Part shown: positions 33,166 through 41,470 of the stretch, one piece after another
Position numbering within the stretch: the stretch's first letter is position 1
How the letters are laid out: each line of letters opens with the position of its first letter
Assembly: GCA_965232815.1 (NCBI GenBank)
Contig: OZ247427.1
Coordinates: 3,038,001 to 3,102,000, forward strand
DNA from: Bin87 sp026710825
GTDB lineage: Bacteria; Chloroflexota; Dehalococcoidia; Lucifugimonadales; UBA3495
Reading direction: 5' to 3'
DNA: 64,000 nt
The notes under the pieces: model-generated
Databases searched by the model: none
Told to the model about the DNA's origin: nothing
What the model saw: the letters and a program-made list of their open reading frames with translations, nothing else
Translations under genes and position numbers: made by a program

Positions 33166-34110
33166 TCAATCGACGTGACGCATTATGTCACCGGCAAACC
33201 AGTCCAGGCGCTCGATGGCCTGATTGAGATCGCTGCCGCGGATGTCAAAGATGATGTGCGACACGCCAATTTCGGAGTAGGTCTGCACGTCTTCCATGAT
33301 CGCATCGGGCGATCCGGAGAAACGGCGGCGCGGGCCCGATTGCATAGTTCCCGGATCGTATAGCGGCGCCTTCATCGAGATTTCGATTTCGGCAGGGTCG
33401 CGGCCGGCCTGCTCGGCGAACCGGTTGAGGGTCACCATGTCGCCGGCGAGTTCCTCGGGTTCCATGGTGGCCGCAGGGATCGTGCCCACGGGATGCCAGC
33501 CGTCGCCGATGGTCGCAGCGCGCCGGATGGCAGGACGGCTCTGACCGCCAACCCAGATGGGCGGGTGCGGTTTCTGGATGGGTTTGGGCAGGAACTGGAT
33601 ACCCGAAAACTGGACGTACTTGCCGTCGAATTCCGGATTGGGGCTGGTCCACAGTTCCTTGTAGGCGCGCAGGTACTCGTCGGTGACTGGCCCGCGCTCG
33701 GCGAATGGCGGAGTCCTGAGAGCTTCGAATTCCTCCTCCATCCAGCCCACGCCTACGCCCAAAATCAGCCGGCCCTGCGAGAGGACATCGAGGGTCGCCA
33801 GGATCTTGGCAGCCAGGATCGGGGGGCGGTAGGGCACGATCATCACGCTGGGAACCATGCGGATGTTCTCGGTGACGCCGGCCAGGTAGGTCAGGAGGGT
33901 GAGTTGCTCGAAATATTCTCCGCTTTCCCCGGTTGGGAACTCGCCGCTCACGGTGTACGGATAGGGAGAGTCGATACGGTTGGGCACGAGGACATGGTCG
34001 CCCGCGACCATGCAATAGAATCCCAGCCGGTCTCCGGTTTGGGCGATCTGGGCCAGTGGACCCGGCTGTGCGTTGGGGCCATGATTAGGGAGGTAAAACC
34101 CGAACTGCAT
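33166..34110 (-). CDS. LLM-class (F420-type) flavin-dependent oxidoreductase
   Basis: A 314-residue luciferase-like TIM-barrel enzyme. Typical segments are MQFGFYLPNHGPNAQPGP at the start, RLILGVGVGWMEEEFEA (the family GVG-W-x-x-E motif) and PPIWVGGQSRPAIRRAATIGDGW. The layout follows the F420-dependent group better than FMN-dependent alkanesulfonate monooxygenases, but the cofactor cannot be fixed by eye. CTGGAG precedes the ATG. The gene is followed by the AT-richer orphan gene on the same strand. Confidence 0.88.
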   Translation of the reverse strand: MQFGFYLPNHGPNAQPGPLAQIAQTGDRLGFYCMVAGDHVLVPNRIDSPYPYTVSGEFPTGESGEYFEQLTLLTYLAGVTENIRMVPSVMIVPYRPPILAAKILATLDVLSQGRLILGVGVGWMEEEFEALRTPPFAERGPVTDEYLRAYKELWTSPNPEFDGKYVQFSGIQFLPKPIQKPHPPIWVGGQSRPAIRRAATIGDGWHPVGTIPAATMEPEELAGDMVTLNRFAEQAGRDPAEIEISMKAPLYDPGTMQSGPRRRFSGSPDAIMEDVQTYSEIGVSHIIFDIRGSDLNQAIERLDWFAGDIMRHVD

Positions 34111-34137
34111 TACGATACTCCAGGGTGGGGCGGGTAG

Positions 34138-34257
34138 TCAGAAGCCGACGGGGAAAACGCCCAACAGGGTGAGGATAAACGACGCGATAATCAATCCTGC
34201 CACCAACCCAAGAACGCAGCCGCAACCTTTGTTAAATGACTGGAAGAAACTGGTCAT
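34138..34257 (-). CDS. 39-residue single-pass membrane peptide
   Basis: A short frame, MTSFFQSFNKGCGCVLGLVA and so on, ending PVGF. It has a polar N-terminus with Lys, a Cys-Gly-Cys motif at residues 12-14 and one hydrophobic segment of about 23 residues (LGLVAGLIIASFILTLLGV). The layout is typical of real small membrane peptides. It begins 27 bases upstream of the LLM oxidoreductase gene on the same strand, allowing cotranscription. No clear ribosome-binding site is seen, and function is unknown. Confidence 0.5.
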   Translation of the reverse strand: MTSFFQSFNKGCGCVLGLVAGLIIASFILTLLGVFPVGF

Positions 34258-34320
34258 GACAGAGAAACCACCGCAGTACGAAAGCGCACGGAGGGGAAAT
34301 AATGGCGGAGGAATTGGCCC

Positions 34321-34329
34321 TGCTATAAT
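34321..34329 (+). promoter_or_regulatory. Extended -10 promoter of the GlcG-like gene
   Basis: TGCTATAAT is a perfect extended -10 (TGn plus TATAAT at 34324-34329) with no good -35. The expected start near 34336 leaves a leader of about 75 bases. It overlaps the divergent small-peptide region only by proximity. Confidence 0.52.
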
Positions 34330-34410
34330 AGCGCAGCCGGTTGACCAGCCTCAACCGGCGTCGACAACCAACACCAACCACTTTGCAAAGAGCCAAGGAG
34401 ATTCGTCGTT

Positions 34411-34830
34411 ATGCCTAACATCACTCTCGAACAGGCTGAGGCAGTCCTCGCCGGCGCCAAGGCCGCCGCCCTGGATTTGGGCAAGGCATTCAGTTTTTCA
34501 GTAGTCGATGCACGCGGGGATCTGATCACGATGTGCAAGATGGACGGTTCGGCGTGGCGCACGCCCTACGTGTCTCGCGGCAAAGCCCGCGCTTCCGCCT
34601 GTTTCGGTGAGCCCAGCGGGGACCTGACCGAGCGATCCACCACGCCGATCATGCGGGCAGTGATGGAGGTTGAGCGAGGCGAATTCGTACCCGGGCAAGG
34701 GGCGCTGCCGATCTACATGAACGGCGAACTGATCGGCGCCGTTGGAGGCAGCGGAGGTACGGCCCAGGAGGACGAGGACTGTTCACGAGCCGGCATCGCC
34801 AGGGTCTCGGGGGCCAGCGCAAGCCGATAG
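34411..34830 (+). CDS. GlcG/HbpS-like (DUF336) protein
   Basis: A 139-residue protein of the GlcG/HbpS family. It starts with the helix ITLEQAEAVLAGAKAAA, then FSFSVVDARGDLITMCKMDG. The family core continues with ARASACFGEPS and LPIYMNGELIGAVGGSGGT. Members bind heme or act as uncharacterised accessory proteins near glycolate or propanediol genes. No such partners are adjacent here. A single-gene transcript from the extended -10 promoter is likely. Confidence 0.85.
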   Translation: MPNITLEQAEAVLAGAKAAALDLGKAFSFSVVDARGDLITMCKMDGSAWRTPYVSRGKARASACFGEPSGDLTERSTTPIMRAVMEVERGEFVPGQGALPIYMNGELIGAVGGSGGTAQEDEDCSRAGIARVSGASASR

Positions 34831-34853
34831 TTGGCCGCACAGAAACAAAGGTC

Positions 34854-34889
34854 AAAAAAAGAGCCCTCTCGATCACGTCGAGAGGGCTC
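34854..34889 (-). terminator. Intrinsic terminator of the ABM-domain gene
   Basis: GAGCCCTCTCGA (34861-34872) and TCGAGAGGGCTC (34878-34889) form a 12-bp stem with a 5-base loop. On the minus strand the stem runs into seven T. The same stem may also slow transcription from the GlcG-like gene, which converges on it. Confidence 0.88.
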
Positions 34890-34912
34890 CTTCCATATTG
34901 GTTGACGGGGCG

Positions 34913-35206
34913 TCAGTCGGTTGACGACACCTCGAAGTGCTTCACCCAATACTCGCCGCGATAGAGGTGTTCGACCTCGCGGGCAATATTGGCGCGAAAG
35001 TCGCTGGTCTCGTAGGCTCGGAGGTCCCCCAGGGTATCCCACACGCTTACGCTGACCCCTTCATCGGGATCTTCAGTACTGCGAATCAACTGCCTTTCGC
35101 GCAGCCCCTTGGGCTTGGTACCGGTGGTCACGCGCTCGTGATAATGCCGCTCGAATTCCTCCCAGGATCCCGCCCGGAGCTTCCCCCAGACCATTCGGAT
35201 GAACAT
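34913..35206 (-). CDS. ABM (antibiotic biosynthesis monooxygenase)-fold protein
   Basis: A 97-residue dimeric ferredoxin-like alpha+beta barrel protein. It starts MFIRMVWGKLRAGSWEEFE, followed by a helix, then a strand with SVSVWDTLGDLRAYETSDF, the usual order of this fold. Members are cofactor-free monooxygenases, heme-degrading enzymes or simple binding proteins; nothing here selects one. It is closed by a strong terminator and preceded by an inverted repeat that could regulate it. Confidence 0.75.
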   Translation of the reverse strand: MFIRMVWGKLRAGSWEEFERHYHERVTTGTKPKGLRERQLIRSTEDPDEGVSVSVWDTLGDLRAYETSDFRANIAREVEHLYRGEYWVKHFEVSSTD

Positions 35207-35236
35207 GTTTCAATGACCTCCTTGAGATAAGCGCCT

Positions 35237-35270
35237 GTCGTGAAACGAAGCGTTGAACGCGTTTCACGAC
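35237..35270. repeat. Perfect inverted repeat between two minus-strand genes
   Basis: GTCGTGAAACG (35237-35247) and CGTTTCACGAC (35260-35270) are perfect 11-base arms around a 12-base centre. It lies between the cytidylate-kinase-like gene and the ABM gene, about 30 bases upstream of the latter's start. No T-run follows on either strand, so an operator or mRNA processing element is more likely than a terminator. Confidence 0.6.
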
Positions 35271-35292
35271 TGATAGCCGATGAATGTTGAAA

Positions 35293-35982
35293 TTAGTGCT
35301 CCAGGTCGCCGGTGGCGTGCTCGATGATCCTGGCGGCGGTTTCGTCGCTCATGTGACCCATATCTAGCATCATGTGGTAGAGGGTCGCGTCATCGGGAGA
35401 GACCTTGAAGAATTTCTGGAAAAACCGCACCCGCGCTTCCTCCAGTCCTTCGAGATACTCGCGAGCCTCGGATTCGCCCAAGTGCTCCCGCTCCATGATG
35501 GTTTCGACACGCTTGGACATTGGCGCCAACATCCCGACATGCAGCACACCGGGGGTGTCGCCGAGGATGACGTTCGCACCACGACCGATGATCACCACGT
35601 GGCCGGCCTGCGCTAGGGTACGCACGACCTCGCGAGTGGTGTCAATGAAAAGCTGGTCGTTGACTCGCTGCACGCGAGACGACGATTCTCCAGCCAGTTC
35701 ATGGTACGTTTCGGGGAGCGTTTCAATGCCGACTCCCAGGTCGTAGTCGCCGGACACAGCGGCGCGCTCGAGCACTCGGCCCAGCAGCGCGGTGACCCGA
35801 TCGCCGAACCGCTCGACGCGTTGCTCCTTGGCCATGAGGATGGAAACCGGGGACCCAATGATGCGCGCCGCTTCGGCAAACACCATGCGATCCACGTAAT
35901 TCAGATGCAAATTCTGGGCGACAAGTTGGCCCACAGCGATCGATCCAGCGCCGATGGGGCCGTTGATGGTGATTACTGGCAT
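35293..35982 (-). CDS. Cytidylate kinase-like family protein
   Basis: A 229-residue P-loop protein of the cytidylate-kinase-like family. The N-terminal loop is GPIGAGSIAVGQ, which lacks the Walker A lysine, as in other members of this family whose loop reads REYGSGGREI. VVIIGRGANVILGDTPGVLHV is the conserved core strand and loop. The long helical insertion and ESEAREYLEGLEEARVRF are also family-like. The substrate is uncertain; true CMP kinase (Cmk) differs. GGGGAGGA precedes the ATG. It lies downstream of pnp on the same strand and may be cotranscribed. Confidence 0.8.
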   Translation of the reverse strand: MPVITINGPIGAGSIAVGQLVAQNLHLNYVDRMVFAEAARIIGSPVSILMAKEQRVERFGDRVTALLGRVLERAAVSGDYDLGVGIETLPETYHELAGESSSRVQRVNDQLFIDTTREVVRTLAQAGHVVIIGRGANVILGDTPGVLHVGMLAPMSKRVETIMEREHLGESEAREYLEGLEEARVRFFQKFFKVSPDDATLYHMMLDMGHMSDETAARIIEHATGDLEH

Positions 35983-36123
35983 AACGTGTCCTCCCCGTCC
36001 GCCGAAGGCTCATCGTAAACCGTTTGCCTGCAATGGGACCAAACTAATACGATGATAACACAGCCACCCGGCGGATCATGTTAGAGGTGTTCGTCCGCGG
36101 GATAGGGAGCGGGAGTTGCAGAT

Positions 36124-36153
36124 GAGAGGGCAGGCCAAGCGGTCTGCCCTCTC
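36124..36153 (-). terminator. Hairpin at the 3' end of pnp
   Basis: GAGAGGGCAG (36124-36133) and CTGCCCTCTC (36144-36153) form a 10-bp stem, extended by three more pairs around a 4-base loop. No T-run follows on the minus strand, so it may protect the 3' end rather than terminate. Confidence 0.5.
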
Positions 36154-36162
36154 TTGGTGAAA

Positions 36163-38805
36163 CTAGCGACGGGCACCACCACCGCCGAGGAAACGGCGAT
36201 CCGACGGATTGGTGCGATTACCAGACGGGGGCCGACCGCCGGACGGCCGCCGGCCGCCGCGATCGCGGTCATTGGGGTCGCTGCCCAGCATGGAATTCCG
36301 GTCGCGTTCGCGATCACCACCATAGCCACGACCTCCGCGGTCGCCACCACCACCGGCACCACCACCGCCGCCGCCACCACCACCGCGACCACCACGTTCA
36401 CCGCCGCCGCCGCCACCACCGCCGCCGTAGCCTCCGCGACCACCACGGTCGCCGCCGAATCCGCCACGGCCACCGCCACCACCGCCGCCTCCGCGACCAC
36501 CACGGTCTCCACCACCGCCACCGCCGTAGCCACCTCGGCCACCACGGTCGCCGCCGCGATCACCACCACGGTCGCCGCCGCGATCACCACCACGGTCGCC
36601 ACCGCGGTCGAATCCGCCGCGACCAAAACCACCGCCGCGGGGTCCACGATCGCGGTCGCCAGAGGGCGGGCGCTCGGAGCGCGCGGGAGGCGGTTCGGTG
36701 TCACCCATGAGCACGCGCCGGGACATGTTGATGCGGCCCATGTGGTCGATCTCGTGGATCATTACGGTGATTTCCTGACCAATGTCCACGTCCTCGTACG
36801 CCAGGTCGCCGAGTTCTTCGTTACGAACCAGGCCGTCCTTGCCGCCGGGGGACAACTCGACGAACACGCCGAAGTTGGTGGTGCGGGTGATCTTACCCGT
36901 GATGATGTCGCCCACCTCGGGATCGCGGGTCAGGCTGTCGACCCGACTGCGCGCCAGTTCAATCATGGGCTGATCGTTGGAGGATATGATGACGCCACCG
37001 TCGTCGGAAACGTCGAGATTGCAGCCCGTTTCCTCCTGGATAGCCCGGATGACGCGGCCGCCAGGGCCGATCAGGGCGCCGATCTTCTCGACCGGGATCT
37101 GCATCTTGACGAGTTTGGGGGCGTACTTGCTCATCTGTGACCGAGGCTCAGTGATGGCTTCGGACATGCGGTCAAGAATGTGAAGGCGACCGACCCTGGC
37201 CTGTTCCAAGGCCTCGCTCAACAATTCCTGGGTCAGGCCGTCAATCTTGACGTCCATCTGCAGGGCGTTGATGCCACGTTCGGTTCCGGCGACCTTGAAG
37301 TCCATATCGCCGAGGAAGTCCTCGATTCCCTGGATGTCGCTGAGGATGGCGTACCGATCGTCATCGCCGTCGGTGATGAGACCCATGGCGATACCGGCCA
37401 CGGGCGCAACCAGCGGCACTCCGGCTTCCATCAGGGCCATGGACGAGCCACAGACGCTCCCCATAGAGGTGGAGCCATTGGACGCCAGCACTTCGCTGAC
37501 CACGCGGACGGCGTATGGGAAGTCCTCTTCGGACGGCATGGCGGCCAAGATGGCCCTTTCCGCCAGAGCGCCATGTCCGATTTCGCGGCGTCCCGGGGAT
37601 CCGACACGACGGGCTTCACCAACGCTGTAAGGCGGGAAGTTGTAGTGGTGCATGAACCGCTTGGTGTTGTCAGGGCCGACGGTGTCCAGCGTCTGTCTCA
37701 TTGCGAGGGACGCCAGAGTCGCGATAGAGAGGACCTGAGTCTGGCCGCGAGTGAACAGCGCGCTCCCGTGTACGCGAGGCAATTCGCCGACGCTACATGT
37801 GATGGGGCGGATTTCGTCCAGGCTACGGCCATCGGGTCGGACGTTTTTGTTCAGGATCCGGCCACGAACTTCTGCCTTGACCAGATTTTTGAACGACTCG
37901 GCGATCTCGCCGCTGGAGTAATCGTCCGCCAACTGGGCGGCGACATCGGATTCGATGGCATCGAGGCTCGAATCGCGTTCGCTCTTGAACGAGTTGCGTT
38001 CCAGAACCTCTGCGATGCGGCCGTTGACCAGCGCGTCAATCTTGCCCTGGCGTTTTTCGGCGCTGTCGTAATCGACGTGGAATGAAATCTTTTCCGCGCC
38101 GCGTTCGGCGACGAGGCGGTCGATGAGTTCTATGGTCTCCACGTTGCTTTCGTGAGCCAGCCGGATTCCCTCCAGGATCGCCTCCTCGGAGACCTCCACG
38201 GAACCGGACTCAACCATCATGATGGCGCCGCGATTGCTGGCGACAATCATATTCAAATCGGCGGCTGCGCTGCGTTGGAAGCTTGGGTTGATGCTGTAAT
38301 CGCTGCCGTCCCAGGTAATCCGACAAGCTGCGATGGGGCCGTCGAAAGGAATCTGGCTGATGGACAGGGCGGCCGAGGCAGCGACCATGCCGAGGGTTTC
38401 CGGCGGATGCTCTTCGTCCACCGAGAGTACGGTGATGATCACCTGGACCTCGTTGTGGAGGCCCTTGGGGAACAGGGGGCGAATGCTGCGGTCGGTGAGG
38501 CGCGCCGACAGGATGGCTTCGGTGCCGGGACGACCTTCGCGCCGGAAGAAGCTGCCAGGGATCTTGCCTACCGCGTAGAGACGCTCTTCAAATTCAACGG
38601 TCAGCGGGAGGAAATCTATTCCCTCGCGGGCCTGATCGGACATCACCACGGTCGCCAAAAGTATGGTTTCGCCGCAGGTTATGGTCACCGCTCCGTGGGC
38701 CTGTTGGGCCAAGCGGCCGGTTTCGAGAATGATGGGCTGCCCGCCGATTTCGCCCGTTATGGCGAAGGGGTTCATGAGCCCGGTTGGAATTTCAGTCGTG
38801 GTCAT
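36163..38805 (-). CDS. pnp: Polyribonucleotide nucleotidyltransferase (PNPase) with long Gly/Arg-rich tail
   Basis: PNPase is the phosphorolytic 3'-5' exoribonuclease of RNA turnover. In this 880-residue protein two RNase PH domains fill residues 1-550. A KH domain follows (EKIGALIGPGGRVIRAIQEE) and then an S1 domain (GDIITGKITRTTNFGVFVEL). The ordinary enzyme ends there. Here about 165 further residues follow, nearly all Gly, Arg and Asp in DRGG, RGGYGGGG and RGGFGG units, closing with a basic Pro/Ser/Asn segment. That resembles eukaryotic RGG RNA-binding tails and may aid RNA binding or condensation. The ATG at 38805 is chosen over a TTG at 38874. rpsO lies 358 bases upstream. Confidence 0.95.
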   Translation of the reverse strand: MTTTEIPTGLMNPFAITGEIGGQPIILETGRLAQQAHGAVTITCGETILLATVVMSDQAREGIDFLPLTVEFEERLYAVGKIPGSFFRREGRPGTEAILSARLTDRSIRPLFPKGLHNEVQVIITVLSVDEEHPPETLGMVAASAALSISQIPFDGPIAACRITWDGSDYSINPSFQRSAAADLNMIVASNRGAIMMVESGSVEVSEEAILEGIRLAHESNVETIELIDRLVAERGAEKISFHVDYDSAEKRQGKIDALVNGRIAEVLERNSFKSERDSSLDAIESDVAAQLADDYSSGEIAESFKNLVKAEVRGRILNKNVRPDGRSLDEIRPITCSVGELPRVHGSALFTRGQTQVLSIATLASLAMRQTLDTVGPDNTKRFMHHYNFPPYSVGEARRVGSPGRREIGHGALAERAILAAMPSEEDFPYAVRVVSEVLASNGSTSMGSVCGSSMALMEAGVPLVAPVAGIAMGLITDGDDDRYAILSDIQGIEDFLGDMDFKVAGTERGINALQMDVKIDGLTQELLSEALEQARVGRLHILDRMSEAITEPRSQMSKYAPKLVKMQIPVEKIGALIGPGGRVIRAIQEETGCNLDVSDDGGVIISSNDQPMIELARSRVDSLTRDPEVGDIITGKITRTTNFGVFVELSPGGKDGLVRNEELGDLAYEDVDIGQEITVMIHEIDHMGRINMSRRVLMGDTEPPPARSERPPSGDRDRGPRGGGFGRGGFDRGGDRGGDRGGDRGGDRGGDRGGRGGYGGGGGGDRGGRGGGGGGGGRGGFGGDRGGRGGYGGGGGGGGGERGGRGGGGGGGGGAGGGGDRGGRGYGGDRERDRNSMLGSDPNDRDRGGRRPSGGRPPSGNRTNPSDRRFLGGGGARR
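36545..36600 (-). repeat. 24-bp tandem repeat in the pnp tail
   Basis: Two perfect 24-base units (36545-36568 and 36569-36592) and the start of a third encode successive DRGG repeats. The surrounding 36300-36660 region is built from related 9- and 12-base units rich in CCACCGCC and CCACCACGG on the plus strand. Confidence 0.8.
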
Positions 38806-39163
38806 AACAGGATTGTTTTCTACCTCTCTCTTCCGATACTTGGTTCCGGGCGCCTGTGTACGTATATCCGCCAACTTGGAACAGAACAGTGTGGCAATGC
38901 GTCCGGAATTCTTCTCTGCCGCCGCAATGGGTTATTGGCGGTCTCCTCCTTGGCCTCCTCCCTCTCTCGCCTCTCACCGAATGAAAATAAGGAACGGCCC
39001 GTTTTCAGCGACTATACGTCGCCACACAAACGACTCTCTGACGAATTCGTAACGTATGGGTACCCGTACACGCGCAAGCGTTCCGCTGGCGCACGGTGGG
39101 GTTGTGATGACGGTCGCCAAGCATGACGGCTCTGGAGACCAGTTGCCTGAACCGGATTTCGGG
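38806..39163 (-). other. rpsO-pnp spacer, 358 bases, no gene
   Basis: This is a long spacer for the rpsO-pnp pair. I see no gene in it. On the transcribed strand it holds a purine tract of about 35 bases (38943-38977) with several GGAGG-like cores, about 140-170 bases before the pnp start. The pnp ATG itself has no good ribosome-binding site. The spacer could hold the RNase III and PNPase autoregulation site known from other rpsO-pnp operons, but no clear long stem was found by eye. Confidence 0.5.
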
Positions 39164-39430
39164 TTATCGACGGAGTCCTAGCCTTCCGATCAAGCTTTGA
39201 TATCTGCTGACGTCTTCGTTGCTCAGATAGTTCAACAGGCGACGGCGCTTTGAGACCATCGTGACCAATCCGCGACGGGAGTGGACGTCTTTACGATGGG
39301 TCCGCAGGTGGTCGGTCACCTGGCGGATGCGCTCAGTGAGCATTGCGACTTGCAATTCTGTGGAGCCGGTATCGGTTTCGTGGGTCCGATATTCTTCGAG
39401 GACTCTCTGCTTGACGTCGGGGTCCAACAT
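39164..39430 (-). CDS. rpsO: 30S ribosomal protein S15
   Basis: The 88-residue primary 16S rRNA-binding protein of the small-subunit platform. It is of normal length and has the typical sequence TDTGSTELQVAMLTERI, then LRTHRKDVHSRRGL and RRRLLNYL. It is the first gene of the rpsO-pnp unit on the minus strand. The promoter is at 39498-39526. The leader holds a short CGGGC/GCCCG stem (39455-39469) that could be part of an S15 autoregulation site. Confidence 0.97.
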   Translation of the reverse strand: MLDPDVKQRVLEEYRTHETDTGSTELQVAMLTERIRQVTDHLRTHRKDVHSRRGLVTMVSKRRRLLNYLSNEDVSRYQSLIGRLGLRR

Positions 39431-39497
39431 TACTGATTGTCTACCTTACCTCTGCGGGCCACATGCCCGTTATGCGTCAACTCGTTTGTGCGGGAAT

Positions 39498-39526
39498 AGA
39501 GTAGCACGATACCCGAAATTAGGCAA
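39498..39526 (-). promoter_or_regulatory. Promoter of rpsO
   Basis: Read on the minus strand, TTGCCT (39526-39521) is followed after 17 bases by TACTCT (39503-39498), with TG one base before the -10. A start near 39491 gives a leader of about 60 bases. The rest of the 39431-39768 spacer shows no gene. Confidence 0.52.
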
Positions 39527-39768
39527 ACCGGGGACGATTTCGTACGTTTCCCAAAGCACCATGCGCGGTATCGAAAACCCAAGATTGTTACAGATTCACG
39601 GGGTTGCACCGATGATTGGGCGGTTACGGGAATCTGCCCGCCACATCATGCTTGCAGTGGTGCGTCAAGTCAGAAACCGTGGTCCTCGGTGCCGTTGTGT
39701 TAGCATTTTATCCGTTAGTTCGTTTCAAACGCCAAGCGTCATTTCGCACCCCAGCATCATAGTTGCAG

Positions 39769-40362
39769 ATGGAATCAAACATATCATTTCTGTCTCGAAT
39801 CCGAGGCGTGGAGTTAATGCCCAACGAGCGCGTGGGCGCGTTACTGAGTCCGGACGAGGGCTTGCTGGCGGAACCGCCCAAAGACGGCCGGCTGCTGGTC
39901 GCTACCAATCACCGGTTGATCAGCCTGGAAGACAGCGGAGAGAGCCAAATCGGGCAGATTTTCTCGATTGGCTCGGTGTCAGGGACGAGCGTGCGGAACG
40001 ACGTTGTGCGAGGATTTTCGTGGATGCAATGGGTGTCGTTAATCGCTGGCGGGATCGTAGTGTACGTGGCGCTGGCCTATTGGCTGGTTGACCGCTTGCC
40101 TCAGATCATTATCCCCGGACTGAATCTGCACGTTTTCGCTTTGGCAGTCATGATCCTGGTGGTACTCGCCGGCTGGCTATTCTGGCGCGGATTCACGCAA
40201 CCGGGCGGAATGACGATCCACATCCATGGTGTGAACTGGGATATCGAGGCGCGCTGCACGGCTCAGCACCAAGACCTGATGGGATTCGCCCACGCGCTAT
40301 CAATGATGCAGACACGGCGCGAGCAACCGCCGAAGTCAGAGGTTCGTGCTGAGGGGGAGTGA
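39769..40362 (+). CDS. Hypothetical two-helix membrane protein
   Basis: A 197-residue protein with two adjacent membrane helices in the middle (about residues 86-105 and 116-138) flanked by soluble parts. The N-terminal part (LLVATNHRLISLEDSG) and the C-terminal part (GGMTIHIHGVNWDIEAR) look like halves of a PH-like or membrane-proximal beta domain. No family is firmly recognised. The start is uncertain; a GGAG lies just before an internal ATG at 39817. It converges on tsaD and overlaps it by 27 bases. Confidence 0.7.
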   Translation: MESNISFLSRIRGVELMPNERVGALLSPDEGLLAEPPKDGRLLVATNHRLISLEDSGESQIGQIFSIGSVSGTSVRNDVVRGFSWMQWVSLIAGGIVVYVALAYWLVDRLPQIIIPGLNLHVFALAVMILVVLAGWLFWRGFTQPGGMTIHIHGVNWDIEARCTAQHQDLMGFAHALSMMQTRREQPPKSEVRAEGE

Positions 40363-41421
40363 GGGGTCTATGTCGAGGGACATATCCGAGACGTCACCGC
40401 GCTGGTATTGGTAGAACGCTGCCGCTGCGATCATCGCCCCGTTGTCGGTGCATAGTACGGGAGGCGGAATTAGTGCAGGCAGGGGCGAGTCGGATCGAAC
40501 TCGCTGCCTCAACCGGGAATTCGCCGCAACGCCGCCACCGAGCAGCAAACCTCGGGCGCCGTATCGCTCCGCCATCGTCATAAGTTTGGCGGCCATGACA
40601 TCCACCAGGGATTCCTGGAATTCCCTGGCCAAATGCGCCACCAGCATAGCGTTTTGCTCTGGTTCCGATTCCGGAGGCGGGTAGAGGCCAACATCCTGGG
40701 CTCTGTGGAGCACTGCGGTTTTGACACCACTGAAACTGAAATCGAGAGTATCCCGCATCCAGGCCCGGGGCAGGGGCGACGAAGCTCGCGCGAGCAGTTC
40801 GTCGGGGTCATGGGCGTGATGATCGAGATTATCCAACGATTCGGCGGCTTTTTGTATTTCCGGCCCGCCCGGGAATCCGAGGCCGAGCACTCGAGCAGCT
40901 TTGTCGAATGCCTCCCCGGCCGCGTCGTCCCGCGTGCGCCCGACCAACCGGTAGTCGCCGTGGCCTTCCATCAACACCAGATCGGTGTGCCCTCCGGACG
41001 CGATCAGGCAAGCCAGTGGGAAACCCGGATCCTCCGAGGGGGGAACGCCGGCAGCATCCAGCCAAGCTGCGTATACGTGGCCTTCCAGGTGATTGACGCC
41101 GATGAGGGGCAGGTCCAGAGCCAGGGACAGAGATTTTGCCGTGTTCACTCCGCTGATCAACGCCCCGGCCAGGCCGGGACCGTGGGTAACGGCCACAGCA
41201 TCGACGTCGGCGAGGGTTACGCCGGCGTCGCCGAGGGACCGGCGCAAGGTTGGCTCCATATCGCGGATATGTTGGCGCGACGCGAGTTCGGGGACGACTC
41301 CACCGTGCGCTGCATGCAGTCCCGCTTGCGACGCGATCACGTTGGAGCGTAGTAATCTGCCGTCTTCCACCACGCCGACCGCTGTTTCGTCGCACGAGGT
41401 CTCTATGCCTAGTATGAGCAT
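40336..41421 (-). CDS. tsaD: tRNA N6-adenosine threonylcarbamoyltransferase
   Basis: Transfers the threonylcarbamoyl group to A37 of ANN-decoding tRNAs, with TsaB and TsaE as partners. The 361-residue protein shows the Kae1/TsaD signatures. It opens LILGIETSCDETAVGVVE. The metal histidines are in GGVVPELASRQHIRDM and NHLEGHVYAAW, the nucleotide site is GGGVAANSRLRQ, and the Asp ligand is in CTDNGAMIAAAAF. The ATG at 41421 matches the usual family start; an in-frame ATG at 41451 would add ten atypical residues. Confidence 0.96.
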   Translation of the reverse strand: MLILGIETSCDETAVGVVEDGRLLRSNVIASQAGLHAAHGGVVPELASRQHIRDMEPTLRRSLGDAGVTLADVDAVAVTHGPGLAGALISGVNTAKSLSLALDLPLIGVNHLEGHVYAAWLDAAGVPPSEDPGFPLACLIASGGHTDLVLMEGHGDYRLVGRTRDDAAGEAFDKAARVLGLGFPGGPEIQKAAESLDNLDHHAHDPDELLARASSPLPRAWMRDTLDFSFSGVKTAVLHRAQDVGLYPPPESEPEQNAMLVAHLAREFQESLVDVMAAKLMTMAERYGARGLLLGGGVAANSRLRQRVRSDSPLPALIPPPVLCTDNGAMIAAAAFYQYQRGDVSDMSLDIDPSLPLSTNL

Positions 41422-41470
41422 GATTCGAACTGCCACTGACAAGGGATTCATTGATTATATCAACGCGACT

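Noticed and set aside
36300..36660. Possible CRISPR-like direct repeats
   Set aside because: The units are 9-24 bases with no unique spacers and they encode the DRGG tail in frame.
36081..37140. Ala/Thr/Val-rich open frames on both strands over the pnp tail
   Set aside because: They arise from the GC-rich repeats that encode the Gly/Arg tail and have no sensible start or domain.
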